In this document: piece by piece, positions 51,025-61,748 of the stretch
Numbering within the stretch: position 1 is the stretch's first letter
How the letters are laid out: each line of letters begins with the position of its first letter
Program-made: the position numbers and the translations under genes
Assembly: GCA_002633025.1 (NCBI GenBank)
Contig: NMRB01000017.1
Span: 220,919-284,918 of the forward strand
DNA length: 64,000 nt
DNA from: Notospermus geniculatus
Taxonomy: Eukaryota; Nemertea; Pilidiophora; Heteronemertea; Lineidae
Direction: 5' to 3'
The notes under the pieces: model-generated
The model's database searches: none
What the model was told of the DNA's origin: nothing
What the model saw: only the letters and a program-made list of their open reading frames with translations

Positions 51025-51650
51025 AATGATGAGTGGTATGTCCTGAAGATTTTCCCGGTAGCCTAATATTTTAGTGTTTGGTTACGAAAAAGACTTTGAA
51101 ATTGTTCACAAATGGCTGCATCTTATTTGATTACTTTTAGTCCAAACTGCAGCTTGCTTGGAAATATAACATTTTTGGAAGGCGAGGTTTTACCAAGGAC
51201 ATTTTTTGACTCACTGTGTAAAAGCTGAGCACAGAAAATCAGGGCGATGTTTTTCATCAGGCATATGTAAATCAGAACAAAGAATCTGAAACTGTTTTAG
51301 AGTTGTAGGGGGAAAATATACGATCAAAAGAAGGTTGCATTTCTGGCACGCGATTATGTTTCTCTGGGTATTGTATGTCCTTTTCAGTTACATAGCTACT
51401 AATAGGCCTATTATGGTACCAAACGAGTCAAATTCATACTGCACATGATTACCGCTATAGCTACACTGGAAAAAATGTTTAAATGTTCTTGGCATGGAGT
51501 TTAGCATAATTGTGACAGCAGAGGCCTTACTATCACAAAGCTACTGCCACATTGTAGGCCTACCGGCACGCGTCCTTCATACATGTATTCTTCACAAGTA
51601 GGCCATACGTTTGTTTACAATCGGTGAATACGTCGTTCATTTATCACACT

Positions 51651-52721
51651 ATGGATTCAAATGTGACGACAGCATTTCAACTCACTTTTACAACTTCAAC
51701 TCGCGTGTTAAGATGTATGTCTAGATACAGGATGAGGTCTTTCGAGGACCAATTTGACTATCTCAAATTCATTCTTCAGGGGCCGGTAATGCTACTAATC
51801 ATACCACTAGGCCTCACCGGGAATGCTTTGTCCTTTGCAGTCTTTGGAAAGGAAAGGCCTTACACTTCGAGGTGCTTTTTACTCCGGGTTTTAGCCGTCG
51901 TTGACAGCATCAATTTGATTATGGAATTTTTCCGAAATACAATGAAAAGAATGCATTACTACGTTGGCTTGATGAATGTCTTCATGGAGTTCCAAAACCT
52001 AGCCTACGGGTACATCTATGCTTTTCTTTGGTTCGCTAAGACTTCATCTATCTACCTTATTGTGTACATTGCCGTGGAGCGGTACGTAGCAGTCTGCAGG
52101 CCACTGAAGGCTGCCGCCTTTTGTACAAAACGGAACGCACATATTGCTGTCGCTTGTGTACTGATCTGTTCATTTGTGTACCGCATTCCATTGATATTTG
52201 GTTATACTGTCAAATATAGTTATGATCCGTGTGTTCAAAGAATGCGTCCAAAGGAAAGACCATCGGAATTACGCGAAAACCCTGTATATCGTATCGGTTA
52301 CACCTTGATGCTGTCTCTACTCATCAATACACTCCTCCCTCTCTCAATTCTTGCATCGATTACAATCCGCATAATCACAACTTTAAGAAAACGAAATAAG
52401 AATAAAATGGAGAGCAATTCGGGCATAGACAGGAGTCAGACCGATACAGCCACAAGAACGGTATTGGGAATCTTAATAGTTTTCCTTGTCCTAGAGACAC
52501 CTGGGGGTGCATATCAAATAATAAGCCTACATTACTATTTATTTCCCTGGTTGGAAAAGGGGGACTGGTTCTATGTTATATATTACACTTCCCATTTTCT
52601 GGTTCAGTTGAATTCCTTTGGGAACATTTTCATATACGGCTTTACCAGTAGACGGTTCAGAGCTGGTTTATTGGGACTGTTTCGTTGTTCATCGACCACC
52701 CGCAACATGACCAGCAACTGA
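51651..52721 (+). CDS. Rhodopsin-class (class A) neuropeptide-type GPCR
   Basis: Single open exon of 356 codons from ATG at 51651; the frame is open upstream only to a GTG at 51624, so the ATG is preferred. The N-terminus has an NVT glycosylation site. TM1 near residues 47-68 contains GLTGNALSF (N of TM1). TM3 ends VERYVAVCRPL (ERY variant of DRY). TM5 follows an extracellular loop with DPCVQRM. TM6 has LETPGGAY (the CWxP Pro kept, Trp replaced by Glu). TM7 reads LNSFGNIFIYGF, an NxxIY form of NPxxY, then basic helix 8 and a Cys. This pattern suits invertebrate FMRFamide-like peptide receptors. The usual Cys at the top of TM3 is Tyr. Expected at the plasma membrane, G-protein coupled. Ligand unknown. 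The only intact host gene in the window. Confidence 0.85.
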   Translation: MDSNVTTAFQLTFTTSTRVLRCMSRYRMRSFEDQFDYLKFILQGPVMLLIIPLGLTGNALSFAVFGKERPYTSRCFLLRVLAVVDSINLIMEFFRNTMKRMHYYVGLMNVFMEFQNLAYGYIYAFLWFAKTSSIYLIVYIAVERYVAVCRPLKAAAFCTKRNAHIAVACVLICSFVYRIPLIFGYTVKYSYDPCVQRMRPKERPSELRENPVYRIGYTLMLSLLINTLLPLSILASITIRIITTLRKRNKNKMESNSGIDRSQTDTATRTVLGILIVFLVLETPGGAYQIISLHYYLFPWLEKGDWFYVIYYTSHFLVQLNSFGNIFIYGFTSRRFRAGLLGLFRCSSTTRNMTSN

Positions 52722-52815
52722 TCGATAAGCAACGTCTATTTCCTCAGATAAGTACAGGTGATGGATTTACTGATGGACGCCTCGTTTAACTTGGGCATTG
52801 AACCATATTTTTTGA

Positions 52816-52915
52816 AGATGAGGATTTGGCCTAGTGGTTAAGGCGTGCTACCCCTTAGTGCTGGCGATTGATGCCTCATGCGAGGGTCCGTGGGTTCGAG
52901 TCTGGTAGGAAGCAA
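52816..52915 (+). mobile_element. tRNA-derived SINE head
   Basis: A box TGGCCTAGTGG (52827-52837) and B box GGTTCGAGTCT (52893-52903) at near-tRNA spacing form an internal RNA polymerase III promoter. The T-stem does not pair and no acceptor stem closes, so this is a SINE head rather than a functional tRNA. Confidence 0.65.
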
Positions 52916-53324
52916 TGTCTTTCACCTTTGAAACCTGATTTCTATTTCATATTCTTGATAGATTTACGAGGGCAGATCAGTAAGTTTTGGCAACACCTGT
53001 TTATTTCTGGGAAGATACGTTATTTACTCAGATTACAAAGTTGTTTTAGTGTTAATGTTTTATCATGCGTGTTTTTGTACCTATGCAAGAAGTTGTTGCT
53101 GGAATTAACAATGAAAGTGAGGAGAGATGTGAAAGAAGCCAACAAAAGGCCGGCAGTAGCAAGTGAGACGCAACTGAGCCACTGCCACCATTTTCTTGAC
53201 TTAAAGGTTACCTGAAACGGTTTTATCAACTTCTGGTTTTCTGCATAATACTGTAGAGCATTAATCAGGCAACATGAAACTGAAAACCGCATGAAAATAG
53301 AATGCTATGAAAAGAATGCATTAC

Positions 53325-53480
53325 TACACTGAAAAAAGTGAGAACGCCAAAAACATGTTATACAAAACATGTTCTCCTGAACATGTTAATTTGAACCATA
53401 TTTTGGCGCATGTTCTGGAACGTGTTCTGTTAATAACATGTTCATGATGTTCATTTGGGAACAGTCAGAACATGTTCTTG
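53325..53480. mobile_element. Nonautonomous element built of AACATGTTC palindromes
   Basis: After ACACTGAAAAAAGTG come at least six copies of ACATGTT in 150 bp (AACATGTTCTCC, AACATGTTAAT, AACATGTTCATG and others). Structure parallels the AGTGCT element at 21.1 kb. Confidence 0.5.
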
Positions 53481-53685
53481 GTATTTGTTTTCTGTTTTTT
53501 TCTGCTCGCGCAGCGGAAAGTTTACGAGCGAGCGCATCTTTCATGTCGCCCTGCGTACAGTTGTGCTTTCCATTGTGTTGGCCTCCATAGTCTGAAAGAG
53601 TGGAACATTTAGTAACAAGATGACATTGTAAGTGTTGTATGGTTCCCGATGTACAGGTGCTTATTCCGGTGCACTGATAGAGATT

Positions 53686-53781
53686 GGTACCGGACAAAAT
53701 GTACCTAGGACAAAAGGTTCCCGGACAAATGGCACCTTTTTTCTGGTACATTTTGTCCTAGGTACGTTTTGTCCTGTCACC
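53686..53781. mobile_element. Short TIR element (GGACAAAATGTACCTAGG)
   Basis: GGTACCGGACAAAATGTACC and the complement (GGTACGTTTTGTCC) form a 96-bp near-palindrome with internal repetition of TAGGACAAAA. Confidence 0.7.
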
Positions 53782-53966
53782 ATATCTGATCATCAGGATC
53801 ACTGCATAATCGAAATGGGCATTCTCAATAACAATACATGTATTGCATGCCTATTATAGGGACTTTAATGTCTAAAACCCGCAGGTATGCCTTTATCGAG
53901 CATTATTCACAAGATGAAGCATCTGCAAAATATTCCATGCTCAGATAATCAAAATCCAGTACTTAC

Positions 53967-54191
53967 TCAAAATGGCCGTAATTATTCTCGGATCAGCTCA
54001 CGGTACTTGGATTCTTCTGATGTCAATGTTCTGTTTAACAGTTTTTCTTTTGTAAAAAAGTGGCTAAGTAATTTGCGACAGAGTACATCCCCGCTGATTA
54101 TACCGGTGGTTTTGTTGCGGGCAGCACGCCTTGAAGGTTCCAGTTGATCAGGATAAATAAATACTTCCGAACCCGGTGTCAATTCAACCAT
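53967..54191 (-). CDS. BEN-domain-like exon
   Basis: On the minus strand an acceptor GATTGTTTTTTTCCAG precedes ATGGTTGAATTG. The frame reads VELTPGSEVFIYPDQLEPSR, AARNKTTGIISGDVLCRKLL and SHFFTKEKLLNRTLTSEESK, then a donor-like GA-GTAAGT at 53966. V-x-(V/I)...L-x-x-A...A-R-x-L-L-x-x-x-F-T-x-E-x-L resembles the BEN domain, a DNA-binding helical module in chromatin factors. A stop lies just before the donor unless a base is missing. Partial gene or repeat-derived copy. Confidence 0.5.
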
Positions 54192-54526
54192 CTGGAAAAA
54201 AACAATCAGCTGATACAAATACTGGTACATCAAAAGTTTTTTGTTAAAATTAGACTTCCTCATCCCAAGGAGTGCAGCAACTGACAAGGCTGCATTCCAT
54301 GACATCCGGTACCGTACTTTATTTGTGAACTCCAGGACGTGAAAAAAATGCCAGGACGTCGTGAAAATTTTTTTTGATTTTTTTCACATCAAGACACCGT
54401 GGAATGTAGTGCGGGATGTCATTATGCTGCCCTGTATTAATTGAGTCTATTACGCTCTACAAGTTTCATTAACCGGGATATGTGTCTTTACTGCAGAACT
54501 GTAAGGTAAGCATCTTTTAGGTACTT

Positions 54527-55352
54527 TCATTCAAGTTTCACTGTTTGCATGATTCGACTGCACACTGGGCATCCTTGGCAGGGATGGTTTGCTTGGGATT
54601 CGCTTTTTCTCTCTACTCTAAGGCAATCAATGATCACTTCAAGATCATCAAAAAACTGCTTCAGGTTAGAGAACTTCCCAATAACTTGCTTTAGTTTCTG
54701 GTTGATTGACTCCAGCCTGTTTTTCGTGTTGTTGGCTTCAGACCAATCACCCACTGCTCTCCTATGTCATGTCAATGGTTTTCCATGTAGTCTATGACCA
54801 GCTGAATACCTGTGTCGCGAAGCAAGTCCATATTGGCAACGTACTCATCCTCACTTCTCGAGAAAGCAATCTCAATCTTTTGGATCATCTCCAAGCAATG
54901 ATCCTTTTGATCAGCACTGATTCCCATCTTTTCTGCATTTATTTCCCGGCGGATGTTCCTCCAAACGTGGAAAATACAGAGGGGCAACTGGGCATCTGGG
55001 AACTGTTCAATATACACAGCACGCTCTACTAAATCTTTCTCTGTCAGGATGGTCTTGGTCAAGTAGACACTGTGCTACCATTAAACAAAACCACCGGAAT
55101 TCGATTCCTTTCAAATAGTTCTGTAGTTTTTACGACAAGTAAAAATGCCGTGACAGTCAGCGACTTGAAGTACGTGACAACAGCATCCGAAGGTTCCGCA
55201 GGAAGATGTTTCATATACTCGAACGACATAGGCCATCCAAGGACTGGTTCGTCGTAAGCGTCCCATCGACAGTAGACACCATGCATTTTTTGATGCTCTG
55301 GAAGATCAATTCCAACATAAAGTACACTTTCTCTATACGCAATGGCTACCAT
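54527..55352 (-). pseudogene. MULE/ZSWIM-like transposase remnant
   Basis: Minus-strand blocks: GVYCRWDAYDEPVLGWPMSF and AVVTYFKSLTVTAFLLVVKT, then (shift) TKTILTEKDLVERAVYIEQF, PDAQLPLCIFHVWRNIRREI (the C-x-F-H block after a catalytic Asp), QLVIDYMENH, then NNTKNRLESINQKLKQVIGK and FFDDLEVIIDCLRVERKSES. The T-D/E-K-D-x-x-E-R...F-P-x-A-x-L-x-L-C-x-F-H motif is typical of the MULE core, and the N-x-x-E-S-x-N-x-K-L-K block precedes the SWIM finger in ZSWIM1/3-type proteins. At least three frame changes. Confidence 0.7.
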
Positions 55353-55361
55353 TGACAGGTG

Positions 55362-55412
55362 GTGGTGGTGGTGGTGGTGGTGGCGGCGGCGGCGGCGGCG
55401 GTGGTGGTGGGG
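55362..55412. repeat. (GGT)n(GGC)n microsatellite
   Basis: Compound GGT and GGC triplet run. Confidence 0.95.
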
Positions 55413-55739
55413 TGGGGGGATTGTGGTTAATTATGGGGATTTATGAGATAAAATTAGTGTGAGAATTAAATTTAGTCCACCCCTTAGCTATTATCATTAT
55501 AGTTATGGACACAGTTTTAGAGCATTTCAACATACTGCAGGTACTCCCCATAAATGCACCTCCCCTCCTCCGCCACCCTCTAGGAGACTTGACATGCCAT
55601 AATCCACAATAACTTTTGAACGAATGAGGGTATGACCGAAAGGGTTTCTGTTCTGAAAACTAGACAAAATATCCTTTAAAATGATACCAATTACCCTAGT
55701 TTAAAACAACCAGAGCATGTTAAAAATCGAAAATCAAAA

Positions 55740-56180
55740 ACATAGAGATCAAATATGTGCAACGTCGCCACCATATTTGGGGGACCAGTCCATGACGCGT
55801 GACCATTTAGATAATTTGATCTGGAGACCAACTTCCAGCAATCTCTTAAATACCAACAGTCATTCCAGCATCTCATCAAACGTACTCGGACTATTACATA
55901 AGCCCATGGGCATCCTCGTATACTGGTAGAGGCCTGCCGAACCGATACGTACCGCTGTCTTGTGTATGTCACGTTCGTCTATTACACATTGGAGAAACCC
56001 ATGAGCCAAATCTGTCATCATCGAGAAATACCTGGCTTCATTGAGAGCTTCCAGTGCTTCATTGATACGAGGAAGGGGGTAAGCATCTTTAATCGTTTTC
56101 GCATTCAGACCCCTCCAGTCACCAGACACGCGTCCATCCGGTTACTTCACAAGGATGACCGGACTGGCATAGGGTGACCT
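55740..56180 (-). pseudogene. Ty3/gypsy reverse transcriptase fragment
   Basis: Minus strand: SPYASPVILVK, stop, DWRGLNAKTIKDAYPLPRIN, EALEALNEARYFSMMTDLAH (motif A, Asp), GFLQCVIDERDIHKTAV and YQYTRMPMGLCNSPSTFDEM (motif B), then diverged KRLLEVGLQIKLSKW. These are diagnostic gypsy RT blocks. The catalytic YxDD is missing. The upstream end abuts a BEL RT fragment on the same strand. Confidence 0.85.
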
Positions 56181-57030
56181 GCTTTTACATTACAGGGTCC
56201 AGACCCTGCAATAGATGTCTGTTGAGGGCCTCACCCGCGAATTCTGCCGAGCAATCGAAGACTACGCGGATTTTGTTTGGTTTATGGGGGTGGTATACAC
56301 CATGATGGTGTATACATGTATATTAAACCTTGTCGTTTTTGGCATGAGATTCTCCCTCGGGGACCATCTCGTCGTGACCGTTAGAGATCAGTGTGTCCAT
56401 AAAATCTGTGTAGTCTTTTCTGTACCTCTGGTCTCCTAATATCTTTGTCTTTAAACTGGATGCGCGCTTCTGGGCCGTGGGCTTATTTTTCGGCAAGTTC
56501 ACATCTGTCTTCAAAGGCAGAGGCATCTCATAATGCCCATCACTTCTGGTATGAATTCCTTCAGACACTATCTTCATGAACAGGTTGTCCTCCACTGACA
56601 GTTTATCAAACGCGCAAGATGCAGGCTCGTTGAATTCAAATTTAAACATTTTTGCAACTTAACGTGGACTAACTTCCCTGCTCTGCGTTCGAAAGGCAAA
56701 ATGACTAATCTGAGCTGAATGACGAGTACAGCTGTTTGACTCGCATTTTCCAACTTCACACTCAGACTTGCTCATGACACCAATGGCACCCCACCCTAGT
56801 GCAGTACGGACAGCGTATGGGTCATCATCAGAACCAGTTATGACCTCTAGAGGTCTAATAGCTTTGGCGCAATTGGCACCCAGAATAAGGTGTCAACTTA
56901 TCAGCAACATTTTCCAGATGCGGCCATTTTTGAACAGGAATGGGCCTAGGCACTTGACTCCTCTTAGCAGGAATTTCCTGCCTAGAAAGGTGACGGGCAG
57001 AGTAACTTCTTCAGACTCAGAAAGGCTTCT
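56181..57030 (-). pseudogene. BEL/Pao Pol: protease end and RT start
   Basis: Minus strand: EIPAKRSQVPRPIPVQKWPH, LILGANCAKAIRPLEVITGS (end of the retroviral-type protease region in BEL, L-L/I-G-A-N/D), YAVRTALGWGAIGVMSKSE (T-x-L-G-W), then FNEPASCAFDKLSVEDNLFM, GHYEMPLPLKTDVNLPKNKP and RYRKDYTDFMDTLISNGHDE, then in another frame HHHGVYHPHKPNKIRVVFDC. This gives the BEL order protease then RT. The copy ends near 56181 against a gypsy RT. Confidence 0.85.
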
Positions 57031-58750
57031 TATTACTGTAGTAAAACAGGGCGTGAGTAACTCCCCCAGGGCCGAGTGAGGCGGCCGATAAGGTGAAGCC
57101 CGGGGGTGGGGCCCGCACTACAAGGGACACCCCGGATAAGGGTGTACCGTACACTGCACGTGGCAAGTGGGGCCTTTAATTTTTGGGGTGTTCCCGGCGG
57201 TATTTCACTTGCCACTGTGATTTCATGATTGCCTCGCCAAAGTCAGCATTACTGGCATTCACATCAATTTACTTCTGTTTTGGTGGTGGGTACAGGCTAT
57301 ACAAACAAAATAAGGATTACCTAGGTGGGCAGTTGATACCATCCTGAGAATATCCGGCGTTCTTACTGCTCGTTCCCTTCGTCACCGCAGACAAACACCT
57401 GAGAGATTCCGCTCGATTTGGTGGGTACTTGGCTCCTGAGAAAATGCGCCCAATCAGCGAACGCCATTCTGAGTTACCTTAAAGATAATATATCACGACT
57501 TCATTGTTTACATTCAATGTTTGTAAACATGGATGTTTACATTATGTTATTTTGGACTTTTTGGACATGCCAACCCACCAAAATGAATGCTTTGGGTATC
57601 AAAAGAATTTCTAGAGAGACATGCTACCAACAAATTACTCATAAGACAAAGAAAGCCTGGACACGAACAAACAAAATGTAAATAAACAATGAATTTCGTG
57701 GCCCGCGAAAATACCCGTGATAAGATGACAGGCGTTACACGTAGATTACCGTAGTGTCACGCAGAACAAGTGCTCAAGTACCTCAACTTCCCCACCTCAC
57801 CCTAACTAGAGATCAGTTACACGCATACATGTATAATGACCCTTGAATTCACCCGAATTCACCATTTTCTTTCATTTTCAGAAGGTTTATTTGTGCCTAT
57901 TTATTACGTCTGGGAGCTACCTGGTACATGTAAGCNNNNNNNNNNNNNNNNNNNNNNNNNNNCTTCTTTATCCCTTGGCAGCCATGAATAACCGCACCCA
58001 ATTCAAGGGGGAGAGCTAATTCTTGGATGTCATTGCTTGAAAGATGGAGGTAGAACCTTAGGGACTGTAGCAAAAGTATGTGAAGCCAGAAAAGACTAAA
58101 TGATTTAGTCTCTCAGCTGACCCCCTCCCTCCCCCGAGAGACTAAATTTGGCCAACTTTGGATATTCCCACGTTCGGCCACCTGCACTGCTGGATTCAAG
58201 CTAAGTTGAGTTCAGCCTATTCTACTTTCATCACACAGAATGTAATCATTCTCAGACCACGTCGTTGATACAGATACACCGCTGGCGTTTGTTTCAAGTT
58301 AACCTGCTGGGTCAGCTTTGTTCAAACCTGCGTAGTTCATGTGTATCAATCACCGGGCCGGGCCTACTTGGGATGAGATGGTGGGGATGAACATTTGCTG
58401 GAATGGATTTGATACTCCACCGATCCAGGCAGATTCTCCCAGGTAGCACTAGGAGCACTAAGAACCCCTATGTTCTCAGGATGGTTGATACTGTACCTTC
58501 AAGGAAGTTGGTTTATCCAGGTAATTAATTGCATCGAATTGAGAAACATAATGGCTGTATGCAAGATTTTACAGATTTAGCAAAATAGTGAACACTCCCT
58601 CAGCGGGACTAACTGACCTCATCCCCGTGGTGTCACACATGCATTGGGTGTATGTTTTTGCATAGGCATCGAAAAAAGTACCATGGTTCACGGTTTTCCC
58701 TGCACCATTACGCCAGGCGTAATATTACGCTAAATGCAATAAGCCTATTT
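57031..58750. other. No gene recognised; contains a 27-N gap (57936-57962)
   Basis: Short frames only. A weak hairpin (AGTCTCTC...GAGAGACT) lies near 58100-58145. A GGCGTAATATTACGCTAAAT segment at 58711 is shared with 26529. Confidence 0.35.
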
Positions 58751-58752
58751 GC

Positions 58753-59330
58753 ACAGTGTGCAGACGTAATCATCGTCTTCATCTTCCATCAACTGAGGGT
58801 CACACACTGTGGATTCACAACAAGCAAGGGCCACACTGCCACCAATTTATCTCCACTGATGATCAGTTGTCATTCTCTTGACAACAGAATCCACAAACAC
58901 GTGGGACCTTTTCCTCGAGATCCGCCTAAATTTTCCCGTAGTGATCACTGCGTTTCTTACGTTTATTCGTTGTACTGGCATCAGAGTCAGACTGAGTGTC
59001 AATCAGATTACTGTTAATCCTATCCTCAACGGATGCTGGGAACTTCTCAACGATTTTTCTAGCGATTTTTTCGCAGTTCAAAACGAGGTGGGCGTGAGGT
59101 ATGCAGCAGGACCTGTTCCATAATCCGTGTTACCATTGCTCGGCGGCCGCGCTCAGATGGACGTTTCCTTTGCTGGCAAGAATCCATCAGCTCTTTCGGA
59201 AATATGTCCCAAGGAATTTCGAAATGTTCCCACCAAGACGTCTGAGCAGTTCTTTTCTCGTTTCTTGGCCGCTTGTTTATGTTGGTGCATTGTTCTCATG
59301 GGGCTGGCTGTACCAGTCTGATAATCAGCT
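58753..59330 (-). pseudogene. PHD-finger-ending transposon-type protein fragment
   Basis: Minus strand: SWWEHFEIPWDIFPKELMDS, RKRPSERGRRAMVTRIMEQV, (shift) NCEKIARKIVEKFPASVEDR, NLIDTQSDSDASTTNKRKKR, stop, VCGFCCQEND, stop, INWWQCGPC, (shift) WIHSVCDP and YVCTLC. The last part is a C-x2-C, C-x2-C, H-x2-C, C-x2-C PHD pattern. The N-terminal block (I-P-W-x-x-x-P...R-x-M-V...A-R/K-x-I-V-x-K-F/Y-P) resembles uncharacterised proteins often found beside repeats. Several stops. Confidence 0.45.
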
Positions 59331-59725
59331 GATAATCGCTTTCAAAAACAAAGTTCATGTCCACGTTCATGTCATGTCCGATGTTAGTCCACTCTACTCG
59401 GCCGTTTCACACATCATCGTCGTACCTCATGTGAAGTTCAAAATACACAGGTCGCGAGGTGTAGTGTCATTCCTATTTTCCACGTAATCTGTGTGGATAA
59501 TCTGTGTCGGTAAATAGCCCAGGCTACAGTGAAATAATATTTACTTATTATGCAATGTGTTGTTAATGTTGGGGCCGTCCGTGTTGCACAGTCTGGTGGG
59601 CAGCAGTGCCTCAACTCAATCAACTGCTGCCTGAACTGATGACTCGCCACACACGACACGGGACAGTTTGTGCGTTTCGCCCCCAATTCATAAATACATA
59701 ATATCATAGACAGTTGTAGGCCTAC

Positions 59726-59785
59726 ATGCTTTCGCTGCTTTTAATAGAGAACGTTGCTTTTTCTCTCTTAAAGCAGCGAAAGCAT
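59726..59785. repeat. Hairpin, 18-bp stem
   Basis: ATGCTTTCGCTGCTTT and its exact complement, separated by a 24-base loop with TCTCT/AGAGA potential. Confidence 0.75.
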
Positions 59786-59789
59786 ACTT

Positions 59790-60380
59790 TATCTTAACAC
59801 CGCCAGAAGGCTACATGGTAAACCACTACAAAAGCCCCACCGGTTCAATAATTCTGGATACATTGTTGTTAACGGAGGTGATATTTAGAGTGATGGGCAG
59901 GATTGCCAGGAGAGATTCCTCTATATCACTTGTTGGATGAAGGAAATTGTTGTCAGGAACTCCTGAAGAATGTCGAGTGGCACTGCCAACTGGGTAAGTG
60001 GTCATCATCTGTTTGCACACATTGGGTCACATCGTTTTCATTTACTTCAAAATGCTATGGCGGGAGCTTCCAATGTAATAGGAGGAGGAGTATCCACCTG
60101 GAATTGAGATAAATATTGTAGTATGGATTATCGAAATTTGAAAAATCTCATGATAACAGGAGCAGTCAGCCGCGCATATTGCAACAGATGGCATATCGGT
60201 AGTGAGTCCGACACCCTGGTACGAAACAGTACAGTGAGACCACCCTGTTCTGAGAAATTGTGGAATGAGACGGGTATAGATTGCAGCTTCTTCACAATCT
60301 CGTACCCAGAGTTCGCCGAGGAACAATGGTGGCGACCTCTTCAGATTGGCGTCTTGAGAGGGGCTGTGTGTCAATCTTCG
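59790..60380. other. No gene recognised
   Basis: Noncoding by eye between the hairpin and the telomere-like array. Confidence 0.35.
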
Positions 60381-60385
60381 CACAC

Positions 60386-60515
60386 TATTAGGATTAGGTT
60401 AGGGTAAGGGCTTAGGATTACATTAGGATTAGGATTACATTGGGCATTAGGTTAAGGTAAGGGTCAGGGTTAGCTTAGGATTAGGTTTACGGTTAGGATT
60501 AGGGTTAGGGTTACA
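60386..60515 (+). repeat. Degenerate interstitial telomere-like array (TTAGGG/TTAGGATTAGG)
   Basis: Runs of TTAGGATTAGG, GGTTAGGGTAAGGG and GGTTAGGATTAGGGTTAGGG over 130 bp, mostly variant hexamers with G-rich strand on plus. TTAGGG is the telomere repeat of deuterostomes and many other animals. Confidence 0.8.
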
Positions 60516-60630
60516 TGTACGTTTTGAACTTGTCTTGCACGAGGTCTGTATTCAGTTTACCGCTGACATTGTGAACAATAGCAAGAGTAGCAACAATTCT
60601 TTGTGATAGCTTCTTCTGTCTTTCTGTTTC

Positions 60631-60860
60631 TTAATGACCGTTTGCTGGATTTTCTTTTCTTTTCTTGCATTTTTGGCTTCTTGCTCTTTCTTCTTCCTTT
60701 TCATGTACAGCCTTCACTACATCTTCCGCTGTCAGCACACGCGCTTTGTGCACGATTCGCATCTGATTACTTCGTTCTTTGACCGGCTCAGGAGGTGGCA
60801 CCAATATGTGACCCAAACGTTCAGGGATGTTACATGTAACAGGGGTTTCATTAGAAGCCG
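60631..60860 (-). pseudogene. Pogo/Tigger-like transposase C-terminal tail
   Basis: Minus strand: PERLGHILVPPPEPVKERSN, MRIVHKARVLTAEDVVKAVH, EKEEERARSQKCKKRKENPA, stop at 60631. The A-R/K-V-L-T-x-E-(D/E)-V...E-K-E-E-E-K/R-A pattern is the end of many DDE-type (pogo/Jerky) transposases. The catalytic domain is not seen upstream. Confidence 0.5.
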
Positions 60861-61332
60861 GCGACCGGCGAAATTCGACGTCTGTTTCGGCCGTGATCGA
60901 CGGCTACTCCCCGCCGAGGTTGAAATTTTTTTGCTGAAACATTCTCAAAATGCCCAAATTCCCTTCCAAGTCACTTGTCGTTTATCAACTGACGAATAAA
61001 ACACACGATTCACAACATTTTATGCCTTTAGAGTTCTTAATTAAAGCGTTCCGCCATCCCGCGTCGAGTCTGGCTTGACCACGCGGCTTCCGACTTCGGT
61101 AGTATTGGCGCCAAAACCAACGACGCAAGAGTGACGTCCATAAACAATGGCAGGCAAGCATGTATTGGCAAGCGGCCGGTTTTGCTCCCACTCAGCCAGC
61201 CAATAGCCCCAAACACCCACGAACAGGTAAGAAGTAGGCCTACATACCTAAATTAACTCCCAACATATATCAAATCAAACTAATTTTCGTCCGACAACCC
61301 ACCAGCGCTCAATGCAACACGCACTCATTCGA

Positions 61333-61443
61333 GGAATCGATCGCAGCGCCCGCAAGATTTTTGCTGTGGCCATATTGTGAACTAAACTCTTTAGTTAGAA
61401 TTTCGGCCTCAGCGGGGATTTTGGGGGCGCTGCGATCGATTCC
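61333..61443. mobile_element. 111-bp MITE with perfect 19-bp TIR
   Basis: GGAATCGATCGCAGCGCCC at both ends inverted. No TSD is obvious (CGA left, TAT right). The interior has AAACTCTTTAGTT. Confidence 0.85.
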
Positions 61444-61748
61444 TATAATAATGCGCGGTACGAACTAGAAGCACGTGTAGGGCCCAGTGACTCAAAATTT
61501 AATGGCTGGGTCGCTGAAATAAACGATCCAAAGATACCAGTCCGGAATAAAAACAAATACTGATGGTTATTTGAACAAAAGAAGGACCATGTACTGAAAT
61601 AAAATATGATGTTATTCTAGTCATAGGCAATTATATGTGGAACATTTCAATTTAAATTCCTTGAATGGCATTGTTAAGAAGGGCTAGAAAATTACATTAC
61701 ACAAAGTTTTTTGGTACTCCTTCTTTACACAGTATGATATGCACAACG

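Noticed and set aside
52816-52915. tRNA gene
   Set aside because: A and B boxes are present, but the T stem and acceptor stem do not pair; better read as a SINE head.
55362-55412. Poly-Gly/Val coding repeat
   Set aside because: Pure triplet microsatellite without start, splice sites or flanking coding signal.
41850-57030. Single BEL element spread over 15 kb
   Set aside because: The three BEL fragments are on one strand in plausible order, but the PHxxV/RVVFD region occurs in both the 48-kb and 56-kb pieces, so at least two copies exist.
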